The notes under the pieces are model-generated. The model searched no databases. It saw only the letters and a program-made list of their open reading frames with translations, and was not told the DNA's origin. From Dendrocalamus latiflorus (taxonomy: Eukaryota > Streptophyta > Magnoliopsida > Poales > Poaceae), in the NCBI GenBank assembly GCA_017311315.1, contig CM029666.1:5016176-5080175 (forward strand): a DNA stretch of 64,000 bases. Direction: 5' to 3'. A program made the position numbers and the translations under genes. Position 1 is the first letter of the stretch, and the number at the start of each line of letters is the position of its first letter. Of the stretch, positions 25,171 to 38,222 are shown one piece after another.

Positions 25171-27340
25171 CTCCTTCTTTTATTCAAGAATTTTCGGTTG
25201 ACAAAAGACGTTAGACGCAACGGCTCCTCGTGCTTTTTGTTAAAACCTGGAATTTTGGGTTTTGAGATAATTAGTTTTTTGTCAAACTCGTATTAGTTAG
25301 AAGATCCAAAAAAAGATTTTAAATAAAATCGGGTTCTGTTAAAACAGGAGATGGGCTGAGGCTGCGTTCTATATAAAAAAAAGAAATGGCATTCAGCGGT
25401 AGTCCGGCGGCCATATCACCCAGACCTTTTGGTTTTGGTTTTGATTTTGGTCTTCCTTTTGGAGCAAATAATTTCTTTTGTTTTAGGCAAATAATAATAA
25501 AACTGCGACTGTTGATTAGCAAGGGCCGAGCTAACATCGTTCTTTCGAACTGGGCTTAAGATACGTTACTTGTGGGCTGAGAGCCGTTCAGATACCCAGC
25601 CCGAGGGCCCACGGCCCCCTCGGGACGCAAACAAATCACGTTTGCGAGGCCCGACCGAGGGGAACCGTGGCACCAACTCCATCGCCCAACGCCACGGCGA
25701 GCCGCCGCCGCAACTCCGTCGGTCTCTCTTCCTTTTTTCTCGGCGTTCTTGCCGGCGTTGAGTGGGTGGGAACTGATTGATTTTTCTAGAAGTAACTTTA
25801 GATTTCTTTAATTTCTTGTCTCCCTAGATCAAATTTTCTAGTTTTGTAATTCTCCGGCCATTTCTTAGTCTAATTTTATTTACCTACGAGAGATTTTATT
25901 GGACCAACTCATTTAGACGACAATCGCAACGTCTACAGCAGAAATCGACACTAGGTCAAGACAAGTACAAATAAATCACCTCTGATTTTCTTCAGACAAA
26001 TAACACCAATACCGAGATGTATATCCTACATATCAATGGAGATCATCGATAATCTATTTTCCATTGCCATATTTGTCGGTAATCAAGACAACGTTGCAAG
26101 ATATGGAGTCAATGGCGAGGAAGATAAAAAAAGTCTAGCATGTTCATCGATCCAAGGACTTGATTGTGACATGTTATTCATCTACAATCTTTAATATAAA
26201 AGTTGAATATTTATGTACTTATTCGTTAAGTTATTAATATGAATCAGAGGATTGTTCTCCCAAAAAAACCAACTCCATCGCCCAACACGAACATGAACAT
26301 GGAACTATTTATAGCATTTTAGTTTTGTCATGTGATAAACTTTTTTTCTAAAAGAGAAAAAGAAAAAACTAAACGGTTGCCCTGCGCAATTGCACGGTGT
26401 ACACCATGATTTCATGTTAGTGTCGAAAATAGTTTCCCCCCTTTATCATAGGACATGTCTATACGATAATCGTTTTTTTTCGAAGAGGTGTATGGTAATC
26501 GTTGCCGATCATCCACATAATGCGAACGACCACAAAATGTGACTATAAGTAGTCGGTTCGATCGATGTGATCAGTACATAGGTTGACGGCTAGCTGTATT
26601 TTCAATAATCATAGCATGGCTCACACTAATTCTGGATTCTGAACCCCGGCGCACAAATATTTCCTGTTCGCCACAAAAATAATAACGTGGCGCCCTGTTA
26701 AATTGTTGTGCTGAACTGCATGTCCACGAACTCCCCGATCGAGTAGGCAAGCTAGCTAATTAAGCTAGAAAGCACTCTCAGTTGTCTAAAGGAAAGCAAG
26801 AGAAGGCTAAGTTGACTCGCATGAAGATTGAAGAGTCGTCGCCGATTTTACTCCGCTCGCCGGAGACAAAACCAAAACTGGAGCGCGCGCGCGCGAGAGA
26901 GAGCTAGAGCCCACATAATGCTACGCAGCTAGCTAGACAGCCCTGGAATACAGGAGATGAAGTAGCTTGACAGCCCTGGAATACAGGAGATGAAGTAGCT
27001 AGACAGCCCTGGAATACAGGAGATGAAGTCACCAAAAGCAGGTTTCTGGGCTAGCTAGCTATCATCATCTGACCTAATTAAACAACTGCTTAATTTAGGA
27101 TCAGTAATTTGCTTGTGACCAATGCTAAAACTGAAAGTTAAACCCTTTAAAATTCCATCCGGAGATCGGCACTTCGGTTTATTTGAGGATTGACTTGCGA
27201 CAATGGGCAGCTAGATGGTTTGACATACGCTAATGTCAATGCATCTCTTGTCAATATCTACCCTGTCTATGTATGAGTGAAAATGACACCAATATGGTAT
27301 TCATTTAATTTACTTGTAGACTACTCTTGTCATATGTAAG
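25171..27340. other. Intergenic spacer, no complete gene seen
   Basis: A second GC-rich patch (25570-25760) resembles a grass 5' UTR, but no coding exon follows it. The phrase ACCAACTCCATCGCCCAAC occurs at about 25671 and again at about 26268. A GCGCGC/GAGAGA tract lies at 26883-26905. Confidence 0.35.
26936..27029. repeat. 33-bp tandem triplication
   Basis: Three near-identical units start at 26936, 26969 and 27002 (period 33), with the core GACAGCCCTGGAATACAGGA. They differ by about one base in the AGTAGCT(A/T) linker, so the array looks recent. Confidence 0.93.
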
Positions 27341-28700
27341 CGCTATTTGTTTAAAACCTTTTCTCTGGCTTAAAAGCAAAAAAACCTAAAACCTAAACAA
27401 ATGAATGACTTTTTTACTAAACTTTTAAAAAGCCTTAAGCCACCATATAATTAAAAGCCAAAAGCCAGTTTTGATGTGCTTTTTTTTTTTTGCTTTTACA
27501 AGATAGAAATAGCCCATTGCCACTGAACTTCACCAAAATTACCCGCTTCTACCACGTATAAATAGTTCTCCATTTATCTCCCATCGTCCAGAACCTACCC
27601 GGTGCCTAGGGTTCCCAATCCGCTCCCCCCCACGCCTCGTTCACTGCCACCTCCCCCACTCCTCGTTTGTCGCTGCCTTCTCCCCCAACGGCACCGCCAC
27701 GTCGCCTTCACCGCCACGGTCCCTCGTCGCCTCCTTCTCCCCCGACGCCGCCGCCCCCCTCACCTTCACCGCCGTGGCCCCTCATCGCCTCCTCCCCTGA
27801 CGTCGCCGCCCCGTCAACTTCATTGCCGTGGCCCCTCGTCGCCTCCTTTTCCCCCAACGCCACTGCCCCCATCACCTCCTTCTCTCCAATGCTGTCGCGG
27901 ATCCTGTCGCCTTCACCGTCTGGCCCCTCGTCGCCTCCTTCTCCCCCAACGCTGCCACCCCCGTCACCTCCTTATCCCCCATTGTCACCATCTAATTTTT
28001 TACACTTTTTCTAGAATTCTTGTACCAGATGGGGATCATTCCATTCTTTTTCTGATTTTTTAAATTTTTTCTTGAAATTTCTTGAGGATGAAATTTATTG
28101 CACCCAATTAACCGATGATTTTTCAATGATGTAAGAAGAGTGTAGCGTGAATGTATTTCCCTAGCACTCAACCAAAATTTATGGAGATATGCCCAAGAAT
28201 GCTTGTCGAGGATGCTTGGATCCAATGGATGGTGTTTTGTGGATGGTGTTGGCTCTGTTCTTGTGGATGGTCCTTGCTATTCGTCAATTGGTTTCAGTCC
28301 TTGCTGTTCCGCAAATTTTTGTTGTAATAAAATCAATTGTTTGTTTGTTGTTTATCAACAAATACGCTGGTTAATTCACTCGTTTGTTGTTCATGAACAA
28401 ATATGGTTGTATTGGATTTTGATGAGTGGTAAGGAACAGAGTAATATGGATAGAAATGCAACACAAATGAAAAGTTTGAAATAGATGATAATAACTTTAT
28501 CAGTGAATGAACAAGTGGTAACTTGTATCAAGGGTATTGCGGATTTTTCAATTTTAAGCCAGGGCTTAGGAGGTCAGAAAAGCTAGGTTACCAAACATGA
28601 TGGCTTGGCTTAAAAGCATAATGCTTATAAACTGTTTAAACAAAAAAAAACCAGCTTTAAGCTAAAAGCCAAAAAGTCTAAACCTAAACAAATAGGCCCA
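27341..28700. mobile_element. Terminal-inverted-repeat DNA element with GC-rich insert
   Basis: The left end CTATTTGTTTAAAACC and right end AAACCTAAACAAATAG are inverted repeats. The pairing continues inwards through CTTAAAAGC/GGCTTAAAAG and AAAAGCCAAAAGCC/GCTAAAAGCCAAAAAG blocks. A flanking CATATGTAAG / CTTACATATG pair may extend it to 27331-28712. The centre (27600-28020) is a GC-rich, Pro/Arg/Ser-coding-like stretch with repeated CCCCTCGTCGCCTCCTTCTC phrases, unlike the AT-rich arms. This looks like captured host sequence. No transposase is visible. Confidence 0.65.
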
Positions 28701-28908
28701 TACTTACATATGCATGCATGCTTGCAGGGAGGTCAAGAGATCTGTTTGGAAGTACCAGTAGAGTTGTTAATTTGATGCTATATTTTGATAGCTTCCAAAT
28801 GGACCCTATGTGGCACCGTTAGCTAGGAGATCGTTACAATTAATTAATGGGCAAGCTACTTTTGTATTTTGATTGGTATGAGTACCTTTCTGTCCTGAAC
28901 TTAATTTG

Positions 28909-29728
28909 GGCCACTCTCAATAGGCTTAATTAGCTAGTCATATAGGATCCACATAGGATAAAAGGTGATATCGCAAAGAGTTAAGGAAAAGAAAGAGAAA
29001 AGTAATATCTTATATGAGATATTACTTGAGCATACAATCTAACAAGTAGAAATAGCTAAATCATCCCCCATGCCCACCATAGCCTTAGCCCGCCACCACA
29101 CTCGACCTCGCCGACCTACCATTACCACACTGCTTGTGCATCTCGACGTTGCCACACGAGTTGCATTTGCTATGCCGTGCTGCACCGTTCACTCATCGCG
29201 CGGCCTATGCATATCGCTGTGATTGTGCGAGCCACGCTCACCATGCCACCCATGCTTGCCTTGCCACCCACGGCAACTCCCTCACCTCACCTTGGTGGCG
29301 ACGTCTCAGGTCCGGTCTGATCTGGGCACTGTCGACATAGATTTGGCTGGATCTAGGAGGAGGAGGAGGCGGGAAAAGGATGGGAGGAGACGGTGGATGC
29401 CGGAGGTGAGGAGGAGAGGTAGCGGTGAGAGGGCAACGGGAGTGAATGGGGAGGTGAGGAAGGGCAGCGGTTGCTAGAGGTGAGAGAGGATGTGCACGAG
29501 AGAGAGGAGGGATGAGTATTGTGAGGGATTGGAGGAAGGAGGGCGTGGACAGGGAAGGAGGTGAGGAGAGAAAACGTGGGAGGGGGAGAAATTGATAGGA
29601 AATTATTATATTTATTAGATAGGCCAGATGATAAATACAATGCACTGAGAATATAGTGTCTAGTCTTGTGTCTACATAACGTGGCAATCTATGAACATTT
29701 ACATGTAGTGTCTACACTGAGAATGCCC
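28909..29728. mobile_element. Possible PIF/Harbinger-like element with internal GC-rich segment
   Basis: GGGCCACTCTCAATAG on the left resembles the complement of the right end (GGGCATTCTCAGTGTAG). The interior contains a GC-rich patch (29090-29500) in AT-rich arms. The matching is short and the 3-bp duplication is not clean, so this is tentative. Confidence 0.33.
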
Positions 29729-32700
29729 TTAGGGTTAAGTGTGTTTACATCTTTGAAGTTTTCAATGACAGTGACAAAAGAAAAAGGGATTTTGGCAAAC
29801 ACCCACCTGCAAGTGGGAGAGTTTGTTAAAAAAAACCCACCTGCATCTCGAAGTTCATCAAAAACCAATCTGCAAGTTCTATGTGATTGCAAATCCATCC
29901 CTAAACAGTCAATTTATTCACTGAAGTTCCTAAAAATTCAAGAACTACTAACCAGGGATCACATAGTCCATCTAGACTGCGAGCCTGCGCGGCCACAACA
30001 TCGACAATCGCCCCTGATTGTCCTTCCATGTCTCTCTATTCTCACGCTCTTATGTCACACTTTATTCTCTTGTGTTCGGCTTGTGCACGTACCCTACGCT
30101 GGCACGTCTTCACTGCTCATAGTCCACAAGACCGGGCTACTGATATTGCCATGCAAGTGCTATGTAATAACTTCAACGAGTAAATTAGCCCTTGGGTGGG
30201 GATTTGCAACCATATAGTACTTATGGGTGTGTTTTTTTAATTAACTTTGATATGCATATGGATTTTTAATGAATTTCCCATTTACAGGTGGGTTTCTGCA
30301 AAAATCCTAAAGAAAATTTCAAACTTAACTCATACACAAGTCACTAAATTGTGTTGCCTCTATTACAGTACCTCCGTGTTACCTGTGTATAAAAAGTTTA
30401 AAATTTTCCAAAAAAAACCGGAGATGTAGGGGAGGACTCATTCTATAAACATGTAAAATTTTAAAATCAAACTTGATCGTATTTGAAAGATACGAAATCG
30501 ACAAGAAGAGGCACTGACTAGTGATGAACAGCTAAAATTACTATTCATGCATATAACCATTTTGAGTTATTGCAACTATAAAATACTCAATATTCGCAAG
30601 GTTCTAGTGACTTCTAGTTCGCGTTTTTGCAACAGTAAAATATTCGGTTCCTCCGTCGATCTGCTATCCTTTTTGTTAAAACCATTGGCTCGCTAGCCCC
30701 AAGCTAGCTTGAAAAAAATTAGTATTCATTAACCAGCTGTGTTTTATGAACATGACAGGTTAGTCAACTACCTAATAATTTCATCATCCTAGTTAACCAG
30801 TTTTCTAGTGGAAAATTGCCTTAGATGTGCCGCCTGTTGTTCGCCCACGTGCGACGCTAGTCCTCACATTCCTTCCAATCTCGAGCAGAAATATACATTG
30901 ACTATTAGCAACTTGCCGCACTTGCACACGGTAATCAGAGAAAATCATAGGATCTCTCAGCTCTCCCTCCATAAAATACGAGCAACTTGATGCAAATCAA
31001 CGTAATGCTCTATCGTAAACTCGTATACTAACTTGCGATTAGGCGTGGCGCATTAAGAGAAGCGCAAAGATCTTTTTCAGCCGCCGCAAAAAAAAAAAAA
31101 ACTTTGCAAAACTCAAGAGCCAGATTCTTCGTTCACGCCCGGCCTCGATCGATCGTGCAGAGGCTAGCAGAGAAGGGTTCTAATTCTTGCGAGGAACAAT
31201 TGACAGGAGCATATGCTGTCATGCAATGCCCTAGCAGCTTGCAAGTTGCAAAAGCCTATGTGCTCAACTCAACCTGGATTCCTGCACAACAGCACAGGTA
31301 CGTACACAGCCTGCCGCTCCGGAGCAGCCAAGTGTTCGTCTCCACGGCGCAGAGCTGGCAGCCGAGCGGTCCATTGATCAATCAATCAATCATGCAGTGA
31401 CGCTTTAGCCAACCCTGCATATCCCTCTACCTACCTGACCGGTGTCAAAGCACGGCAATATATATTCTCGCTTAGTTACCTGTACATTCCTTGCTCGTGC
31501 TTTCTCCAGCAGTATCCTTTGATGGAATCAGGCTGCTTGGCTAGACCATGCAGCATTTAACAAACTTGAGATCGATCTACTGACATGCATGTCCTGATGT
31601 GCTGTTAATACGTAGTAGCTATATAGTACTAGCATACATGATACTAAGCTACAGATTTAGTGTCAGGGAAGTGTCGAGAGTGATGCAGTTGTTGGGAGGA
31701 CAGGAAGGCCGGGGTGCTCGTGTTCATTGCCAACCTAGCGCGCAGATGCTGGCACGCGCTCGGTCGATCGCGCGCTTGGTGTGCTGGCCAATCGCGCGCG
31801 CGCAGATGGTTTCTCTGGCACTTTTTAGTGAATCAGAGGGCGCCAAAGAATAAGATGTCTTGGACGAGGAAAAATTCTATATGCAACTGTGATACAATGG
31901 AGTTGGTGTAACAAGCTAATAGGACTGTGACATGTGGTAATATATACTGTAGCAGCCATTAAAAACAAATAAAAAATATTGTTTCTGTACTGTTTTCATA
32001 CTACTACAGTGAATTTTTGCCCACGTAGCAGCCCTAGATTGGCTTGTGACACAAAGCCGACTTGCAACGGTGATACAGTAGAATTTCTCCTTGGACGAGG
32101 GGGTCTCTCCCTTGCCGTGCCCTGCTTGTTTTCTCAGGGTCCAGCCTAGCTCGGGAATCCTTTGAAGCTCTCGCCTATTTGGGTCCTCGTTTAGTTTTTT
32201 TTTACATTTGCCTATGCGGAACGCAATTGCAAATATGGTCCTAGACGATCACATAGCAGCGACAAACGACACATATCATGTTTTTCTACTATAACAAAGA
32301 GCCTGGTGATAAAATTAAGAGTGTAGCTATTCGTTGAGCGTTGACAATGTTATTACAATGCCTGGTGATAAAATATTTGTTTATCCCTATAAGTACGTGT
32401 ATGAATATCATCACTGTCGGGTGTACTTGGCAGTAGGGAACTGGCTGTGTTTTGCATACCCGAAAGCTACATCAAAGTGATGAGCTCATTATCCTAGCAT
32501 ACGTGGAATCTTATATACTTCTTTTGTTCTTTTGTACTTGATATTTTTTGATATTTTACGGTCTTTAATTTGTAACTTTGACCGCTATTTTTTATAACTT
32601 TACACTAAGATGTACTAGTACAATCGTAATATTATGAAAGTATTTTTAACGATAAATGTAATAATATAATTTTTGTATAGCCAATCTAGATAATTTTAAA

Positions 32701-33110
32701 TCTATTGATAGTCAAATTTTAGAAAATTTGACGATATGAATTCTAAAAAATTAAGTAGAAAAGAACAGAGGGAATAATTGGTTAGGCAAAGGTTACCAAC
32801 TTAACCTAAGGGTGGGTTGACCTTTGCAAGTTATTTATTCTCTTTTCTTTTCATGGAATTTTCTTGTTAGGACTTGGAAAGTTATTGGAGTTTTAAATTT
32901 GATAACTACAGATCAATCATACAATGTATAAATGAATTGGAGTCAAAGCAAACTAAGCTGCCATGTCAAGCAATGAAAGGAAAAGTAAAAAATATATATG
33001 CAGTAAAAAGATATAAGTTGAGCAACCATGGAAGCAATGGCATCTTTATTACAAAAAGATTTGAAGTCATAGTATTATTGGATCCTTAGTGTTCTTTCTG
33101 AAAGAGTAAA
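29729..33110. other. Intergenic spacer downstream of ACS
   Basis: No supported gene. The open frames at 29666-30217 and 31104-31400 have no recognisable domain. An A-run (about 31087-31100) follows GCCGCCGC and could be a retroposon tail, but no body was recognised. The part nearest 33110 probably reaches the ACS 3' UTR side. Confidence 0.35.
32508..32775. mobile_element. Stowaway-type MITE
   Basis: The left end TACTTCTTTTGTTCTTTTG and right end AAAAGAACAGAGGGAATAA are imperfect inverted repeats of the CTCCCTCTGTTC class. The interior is AT-rich and non-coding. TA dinucleotides flank both ends. Confidence 0.6.
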
Positions 33111-33430
33111 CACTTTAAGGCTCAATGCCTTAATTACACCTTTCTAATCAGAAAGGTAAAAGTGGTATATAAAGAAGAAAAATAACTATAGTAGTAGTAG
33201 CACGTAACACCTGAAGAAAACAATACAAAAAGAAAGGCAATGGGAAGCTTTTACATGAGCTAATTAACCACTCATATATATCGATCATCTCTCCATTTGA
33301 GAGACAAATCCCATTACAAAATTAATGTCATCAATTAAAAAGAAGCAACTCACCAATCTCCATTAATTACTTTCTCAATTGATTAAAATGGGTGATTAGT
33401 TTACCCCCCAAAAAAATTACTTTTACTTGT

Positions 33431-35043
33431 CTAATGCTGTTCTTGTTGTGATGTTGCCTTGTTCCACCTGTCCATGAAGCGGCTCATCCTTGCGAGTGCA
33501 ACATCCAGCGTGGCCAAGCTCATGTTGGCGAAGCACACCCTGAACCATCCGGGCTCCGAGCAATGGCACGATGAGCCCGGCGAGATGTTGAGCTTCACCT
33601 CGCGCAGCATCCGGCCCCACAGCCTCAGCTCGCTGGTGACGGTCGCCTCGCCGTCGCTGGCCAGCAGCCGCCGCATGTCCATCCACACGAACAGCCCGGC
33701 ATTGCCGCGCAGGCACGGCACGCCGGCGCGGGCCAGGGCGGCCACGACGTTGTCGTGCCGCTCCCGGAGGCACTCGCGGTTGGTGCGGATGTAGGCGTCG
33801 GCGAACGCTGCGTCCGAGAGCAAGGCGGCGAGCGTCTTCTGCGTCTGCGACGACACGAGCGTGAAGCTGGACATGCGCCGCGCCGCGGTGACCACGGCGT
33901 CGTTGTACGAGTACACCACGCCGACGCGGAACCCCGGGAGCCCCAGGTCCTTGGACAGGCTGTACACGGTGTGCACCTGCCCGGCGATGTCCTCGCCGTC
34001 GTAGCCGCCGCGGCGGGCGCGCGACTCGACGAGCTCCGCCACGCTGACGAGGTCCGGCTCGGCGAAGACCGAGCCGGAGTATATCTCGTCGGAGATGAGG
34101 TGGATGTTCTTGCGCGCCACGAAATCGAGGATGTCCTCAAGAACGGACCTCCTCACCGTCGTGCCGAGCGGGTTGGACGGGTTCGTGAGCAGGACGCCGC
34201 GGACGCGCATCCCCGCCGCCGCAGCCTCCGCGTACGCCGCCTGGAGCGCGGCGACCGTGACCTGGAACCCGTTCAAGCTGTGGCAGTGCACTGGCACTAT
34301 GTTCACCCCTGTCCTCCACCTCAAGTCCCTATCAAACCTGCACCAAGCAGAGCCGCCATGCATGTCAGAACAGGAGCTCCAGTGGAATGCTCTGCTCATG
34401 AGCTGCGAGTGTAGAGCACTGTGGCAGTGTAACAGTAGCACTAATAGGCGCATGTTTGGTTGCTTACCCCGGGTAGTAAGGAGTAGGGATCAGCAGCGCG
34501 TCTCCTGGGTCGGCGAGGATAAACGTGAGCAGCTCGTTGGCCGCCGTCGCGCCGGCGGTGAGCACGATGCGGTCGGGGTCAAACCTCGCCTTGCCGCCCT
34601 TGATCTTCTCCATGAAACTCGCCATCGCCTGCAAGCGAATGACACCATCAGCACGTCACATTTGTAGCTTCATGAATCATGAGTAGAGGCAAGCAAAGCA
34701 GAGCACTTTCTTGTGAGTGTATCTTTACCTTCCTGAAGGTTTGGAGGCCGTGGTAGTCCTGGAACAGGGCGTTGTCCCTGAAGCTCGCCGCGCCGGCGCC
34801 GTCCCACCCGGCCGCCTCCGGGTGCTCCGTCAGGTACCCCTCCAGGAGGTCGAAGGAGCACTGGTTCTCCGCGAGGCCCATCTGGATGACGCCATTCGGG
34901 TTGGCGACGGCGTCGTAGGGGTCCGCGTCGTAGGCCCTCCACCCGGCGAAGTAGGGGGAGTCCTCGCCGTGGGCGCCGGAGGTCGCCACATGCGACAGGG
35001 GAGGCGACCCAGGGCAATCAGCAAGTAGCAACTTGCCACACAT
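33431..35043 (-). CDS. ACS: 1-aminocyclopropane-1-carboxylate synthase (type III ACS), 3 exons
   Basis: Coding exons on the minus strand: 34729-35043, 34468-34628 and 33431-34337. They have GT-AG introns and a joined frame of 1,383 bases (460 residues). The enzyme is a pyridoxal-phosphate-dependent aminotransferase-fold protein that converts S-adenosylmethionine to ACC, the committed step of ethylene synthesis. Visible motifs are NGVIQMGLAENQ near the N-terminus, NPSNPLGTT, LISDEIYSGS, the PLP-lysine box YSLSKDLGLPGFRVG (Lys about 288), and the C-terminal NISPGSSCHCSEPGWFRVCF. The protein stops soon after the last conserved helix, with no long phosphorylatable tail, which marks a type III isoform of the rice ACS5 / maize ACS6 kind. 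The ATG at 35043 (MCGKLLLAD) is preferred because family members start there. An in-frame ATG at 35112 would add 23 unconserved residues. All key residues look intact. Confidence 0.95.
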
Positions 35044-35168
35044 GGCCTTGCACTCTCCACAAGCAATGCAAGAAGACTGACTCTTTCGAGGATTTGCAAG
35101 CTTGCAATGCAATGGCAGCTCAAGAAAGGGAAGGCAGGGCAGGGTGTGGTGACCCTACTATGTGTGGT

Positions 35169-35176
35169 CGTATATA
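35169..35176 (-). promoter_or_regulatory. Probable TATA box of the ACS gene
   Basis: TATATATA lies about 130 bases upstream of the ACS start on the minus strand, giving an expected transcription start near 35140. The leader would then include the upstream in-frame ATG at 35112. Confidence 0.6.
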
Positions 35177-35294
35177 TAGGCCAGGGCAGGGGGAGGGGCG
35201 GCTGATGGGAGGGGCCTCACATGAGGCTGAGGCCCCAACGGCTGACCATACAATTCGTTTCGGTTTCAGAGGTGACCAGAGCACCAGACGCAGA

Positions 35295-37130
35295 CCCTTT
35301 TTTAGATAAAGGATATAAGATCCGGCCTCTATATCCACAAGGGATATACACAGCCAAAAGTTACACGAGCTCTTAGGCCCAAATCCTCAACGCTGAGGAG
35401 TACACAACAGCAAGAAAGAGATCTAAAGGACTATGAAAAAGCTAGAAAAACTAAGCTTTAGAACTTCTTCTCCGTCCTTGCTTTCAACCAAACCCCTAAC
35501 CTTCTCCAATTGAGCCACCCAAAACTCCGGTCTATCCTGTGTGAAGATGAACCTCCGAAGCGACGCCTTCAAAGAGGCGACTAGGGTCGCCGACACCGCT
35601 CGCCTCACCGAGACAAGGCTTTCACCTGGAGAACAGAGTACATGATGGCTATGGAGTGCCATGACAACCCTTCAGGAAGGAAAATGACGTCTATAGGCGT
35701 CATAGTTGTCGAAACCGGCAGGAACACCGGTAAGACTTTCGCCAGCACCACCACAGCCAACCACGCACACCCACACACAAAAAAGACCACCACCAGCACA
35801 CCGGGGTTCTGTACGCCTCAAGGCCATGGCATAGCCATCCAAAGAACCCACCACAAGCCGCTTCCTGCTCGAGCAACGTCGCGCCAAGGAAGCCTGGACA
35901 CCCACTTGGCAGACCACCCCGAAGGCCGGCCGGAGCCCCGCCGTACGCGCGCCGCCTCCGAGCCGCCCTGCTTGCCAGCCAAAATCCGCCCCGAACGGTG
36001 CCGCCCGCACGCCATCGGCCGGCCAAAACCGTGCCCAAAGACCGGCCCGCAGCCGGCTTGCCGTCGGATCCCGGTCCGCCGCCGGCCCTGGTCGCCCGAA
36101 CGCGATGTGCGCCGCCGGCCAGCAGCTAGCACCGCCGCTTGGAGCTGCCTAGTCGCCTGGACGAAGCTTCCCGCATGAAGCACCACCGTACGGCCTCCCC
36201 GCATTCGCGCCTGCACGCGTCTACGCCGCCGTACCGGCGCGCGCCGCACCGGTCTTGCCCATGCCCGAAGCATCCCGAGCAGCCTCGACCCCGCACCCGC
36301 ATGCGCATTGCAAGGTCACTGCCGCGCCCGCCGTTGGCCGCTTCGCCCGCACGGCGTCGCACGCCTCACCTCCACTCGAACGGCAGCTCGGGCCACCGCC
36401 GCAACTCACCGGCCCTTCCCGCAACCGCCTTGGCCCCATATGCGTCGCCGGCCTGAAGCTGGTTTGCCTCCCCATGCGCCGGCGCCTGCCCCGCGCCCGT
36501 ACGCGCCTGGCCGGCCACCTTGCGCGCTCCCCGCGCCGCCGCTCGCCCGAAAGCCGAGCCCCCCCGGCCGCCTCTGTTTGCCCGGCCGCCGCACCGGCCC
36601 TCCGCCTCGCCCGGACTCGGCCCGCGCCCGATTGGGCCGCACCAGCACGCGCCACGCCGCCACCCGGCCTGCAGCCGCCTCCTGGCCCGCGCGTGCTGGA
36701 GCTCCTCGCCTCCGCTTTGCCCGGCCCGCCACCGCCGCCCGAAGCGGCCTCCCCGCGCCGACACCGCGCCGCCACCCGAGACCGGCAGCCGCTCCGCCCG
36801 CGCCCGCCTGGGTTATTGCGCCGCCGCCCGCCCCCACCACCTGCTCTCTTGAGCTCCTCGCGCCGCCAGGCACAAAAGGAATCCACGGGTGGGACCCCCT
36901 CCCCCCTCGACGCCGGCGAGGCCGCCGAAGAGGGGGAGGGGGGCCAGATCTGGAGAGCGAGAGGAGGAGGCGAAAGGACGAGGAGGAGGCGAAAGGACCT
37001 CCAGAAGCTTAAGCTTAGGCAACTGATCCAGAACGAAAACGTCAGGAGTACATGATGTATATCACCACGAGTATATGGGGGTTTGAGATTCCGGAGCCAC
37101 TCCGATCCTATGTATATACAGGATATACAA
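35295..37130 (-). mobile_element. GC-rich non-LTR-retroelement-like block
   Basis: Read on the minus strand, the block ends with GGATATAGAGGCCGGAT, ...ATCCTTTATCTAAAAAAG, the tail style of plant non-LTR retrotransposons. The body is extremely GC-rich (about 35880-36960) with overlapping frames on both strands coding for Arg/Pro/Ala-rich, domain-less peptides. No reverse transcriptase or endonuclease motif was seen, so it would be a 3' or non-autonomous piece. No clean target duplication was found. It lies within about 120 bp of the ACS TATA box. Confidence 0.38.
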
Positions 37131-38213
37131 GGTAATATCGAAATGGACCTGGTGTCTTGTGCCACCCCCTAGCTCAACTTGGATTCGCTCATGAGCTCTC
37201 CCCTTGTCTTCTCTTCCTTATCGTGTGTGTGTGAGAGAGCTTGAGTTAGGGAATGTGCAGCAGCGTGCAACTGTTTCCCCCTTAATCTGCCTGCAAAAGC
37301 AGCTTCGGTTGTCGCTTTTCACTGGCTGACGGAAGGAAGTATTAGGAATTGGTCCATGAGCTAGACCAAATTCCGGTAGTAATTCTAAACCACGCATGGT
37401 ACCATAATGTCTAACTAAAGTGGATGAAAGATAATTTTATAAGGTGGAGTCATTGCTATTCCTTTAAACACATGACATGATAGGGCATAAGGAAGATTTT
37501 AGTTAAACACACATGCACGCGTGCATGTATTCGCGTTTTTCCGCATGAAAATCGAGTGAAAAACGCATTTTCACATGAAAATCGTGTCGTAGCGTGTTTT
37601 CTAGTACAATAAATCTACCTTTTATTTTGCTTATCTCTCTTAATTCTGTTTGAATGCGATTTCAAATGGATGGATTAATTCGGTTTAATTCGTGCTAATG
37701 GCGTCAGTTACTAGAGAGTAATTGTCGTGCATCCTTAAAAAAATACTTGAAAACGTCCTAGTTCACCAAACGAATTCTCCATTCCTCTCACACAGTTTTT
37801 TTCTAGCTACTCTAGTAAGCTGTGTTGAAATATTGAACCGCCGAATTTCGTTAGTCTTTCTTCTCAACATGCACGGGAAGGAAGGAGAGTGGGATCTTCA
37901 GACCATTGCCGCAGAGGATACTTACATGAGGTGGTAATAAGGTTTCTGGGCTATGCACATCTGTGTGGCTGCTCGCTTAACTGCTTCATCTACGTTCTAT
38001 ATTGCATAGAGCGTACGTTGCTTCCTATTTTTTATCAAGTCTAATTGTAAGCCATTCGTGTGATTGATCGACTATATTATATAATGTTCTTAAGTATAAT
38101 TCAAAATATAATGTGTTACCTGCTATTAATATTAATTTATGCATCACTAATTATTTACGATATTTACTTTTTAGTAAAATATAAAATTAAAATATTGCGT
38201 ATATTTCCATCGA
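37131..38213. other. Intergenic spacer, no gene seen
   Basis: AT-rich sequence with a short repeated GCATGAAAATCG phrase at about 37543-37586. No domain or element end was recognised. Confidence 0.4.
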
Positions 38214-38222
38214 GAAGTTGGC

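Noticed and set aside
33755..34414. Long plus-strand frame opposite ACS
   Set aside because: It is a shadow of the GC-rich ACS exon 3; the minus strand encodes conserved ACS motifs.
36139..37165. Several long Arg/Pro/Ala-rich open frames on both strands
   Set aside because: Their openness follows from very high GC content; no domain, splice structure or strand preference is visible.
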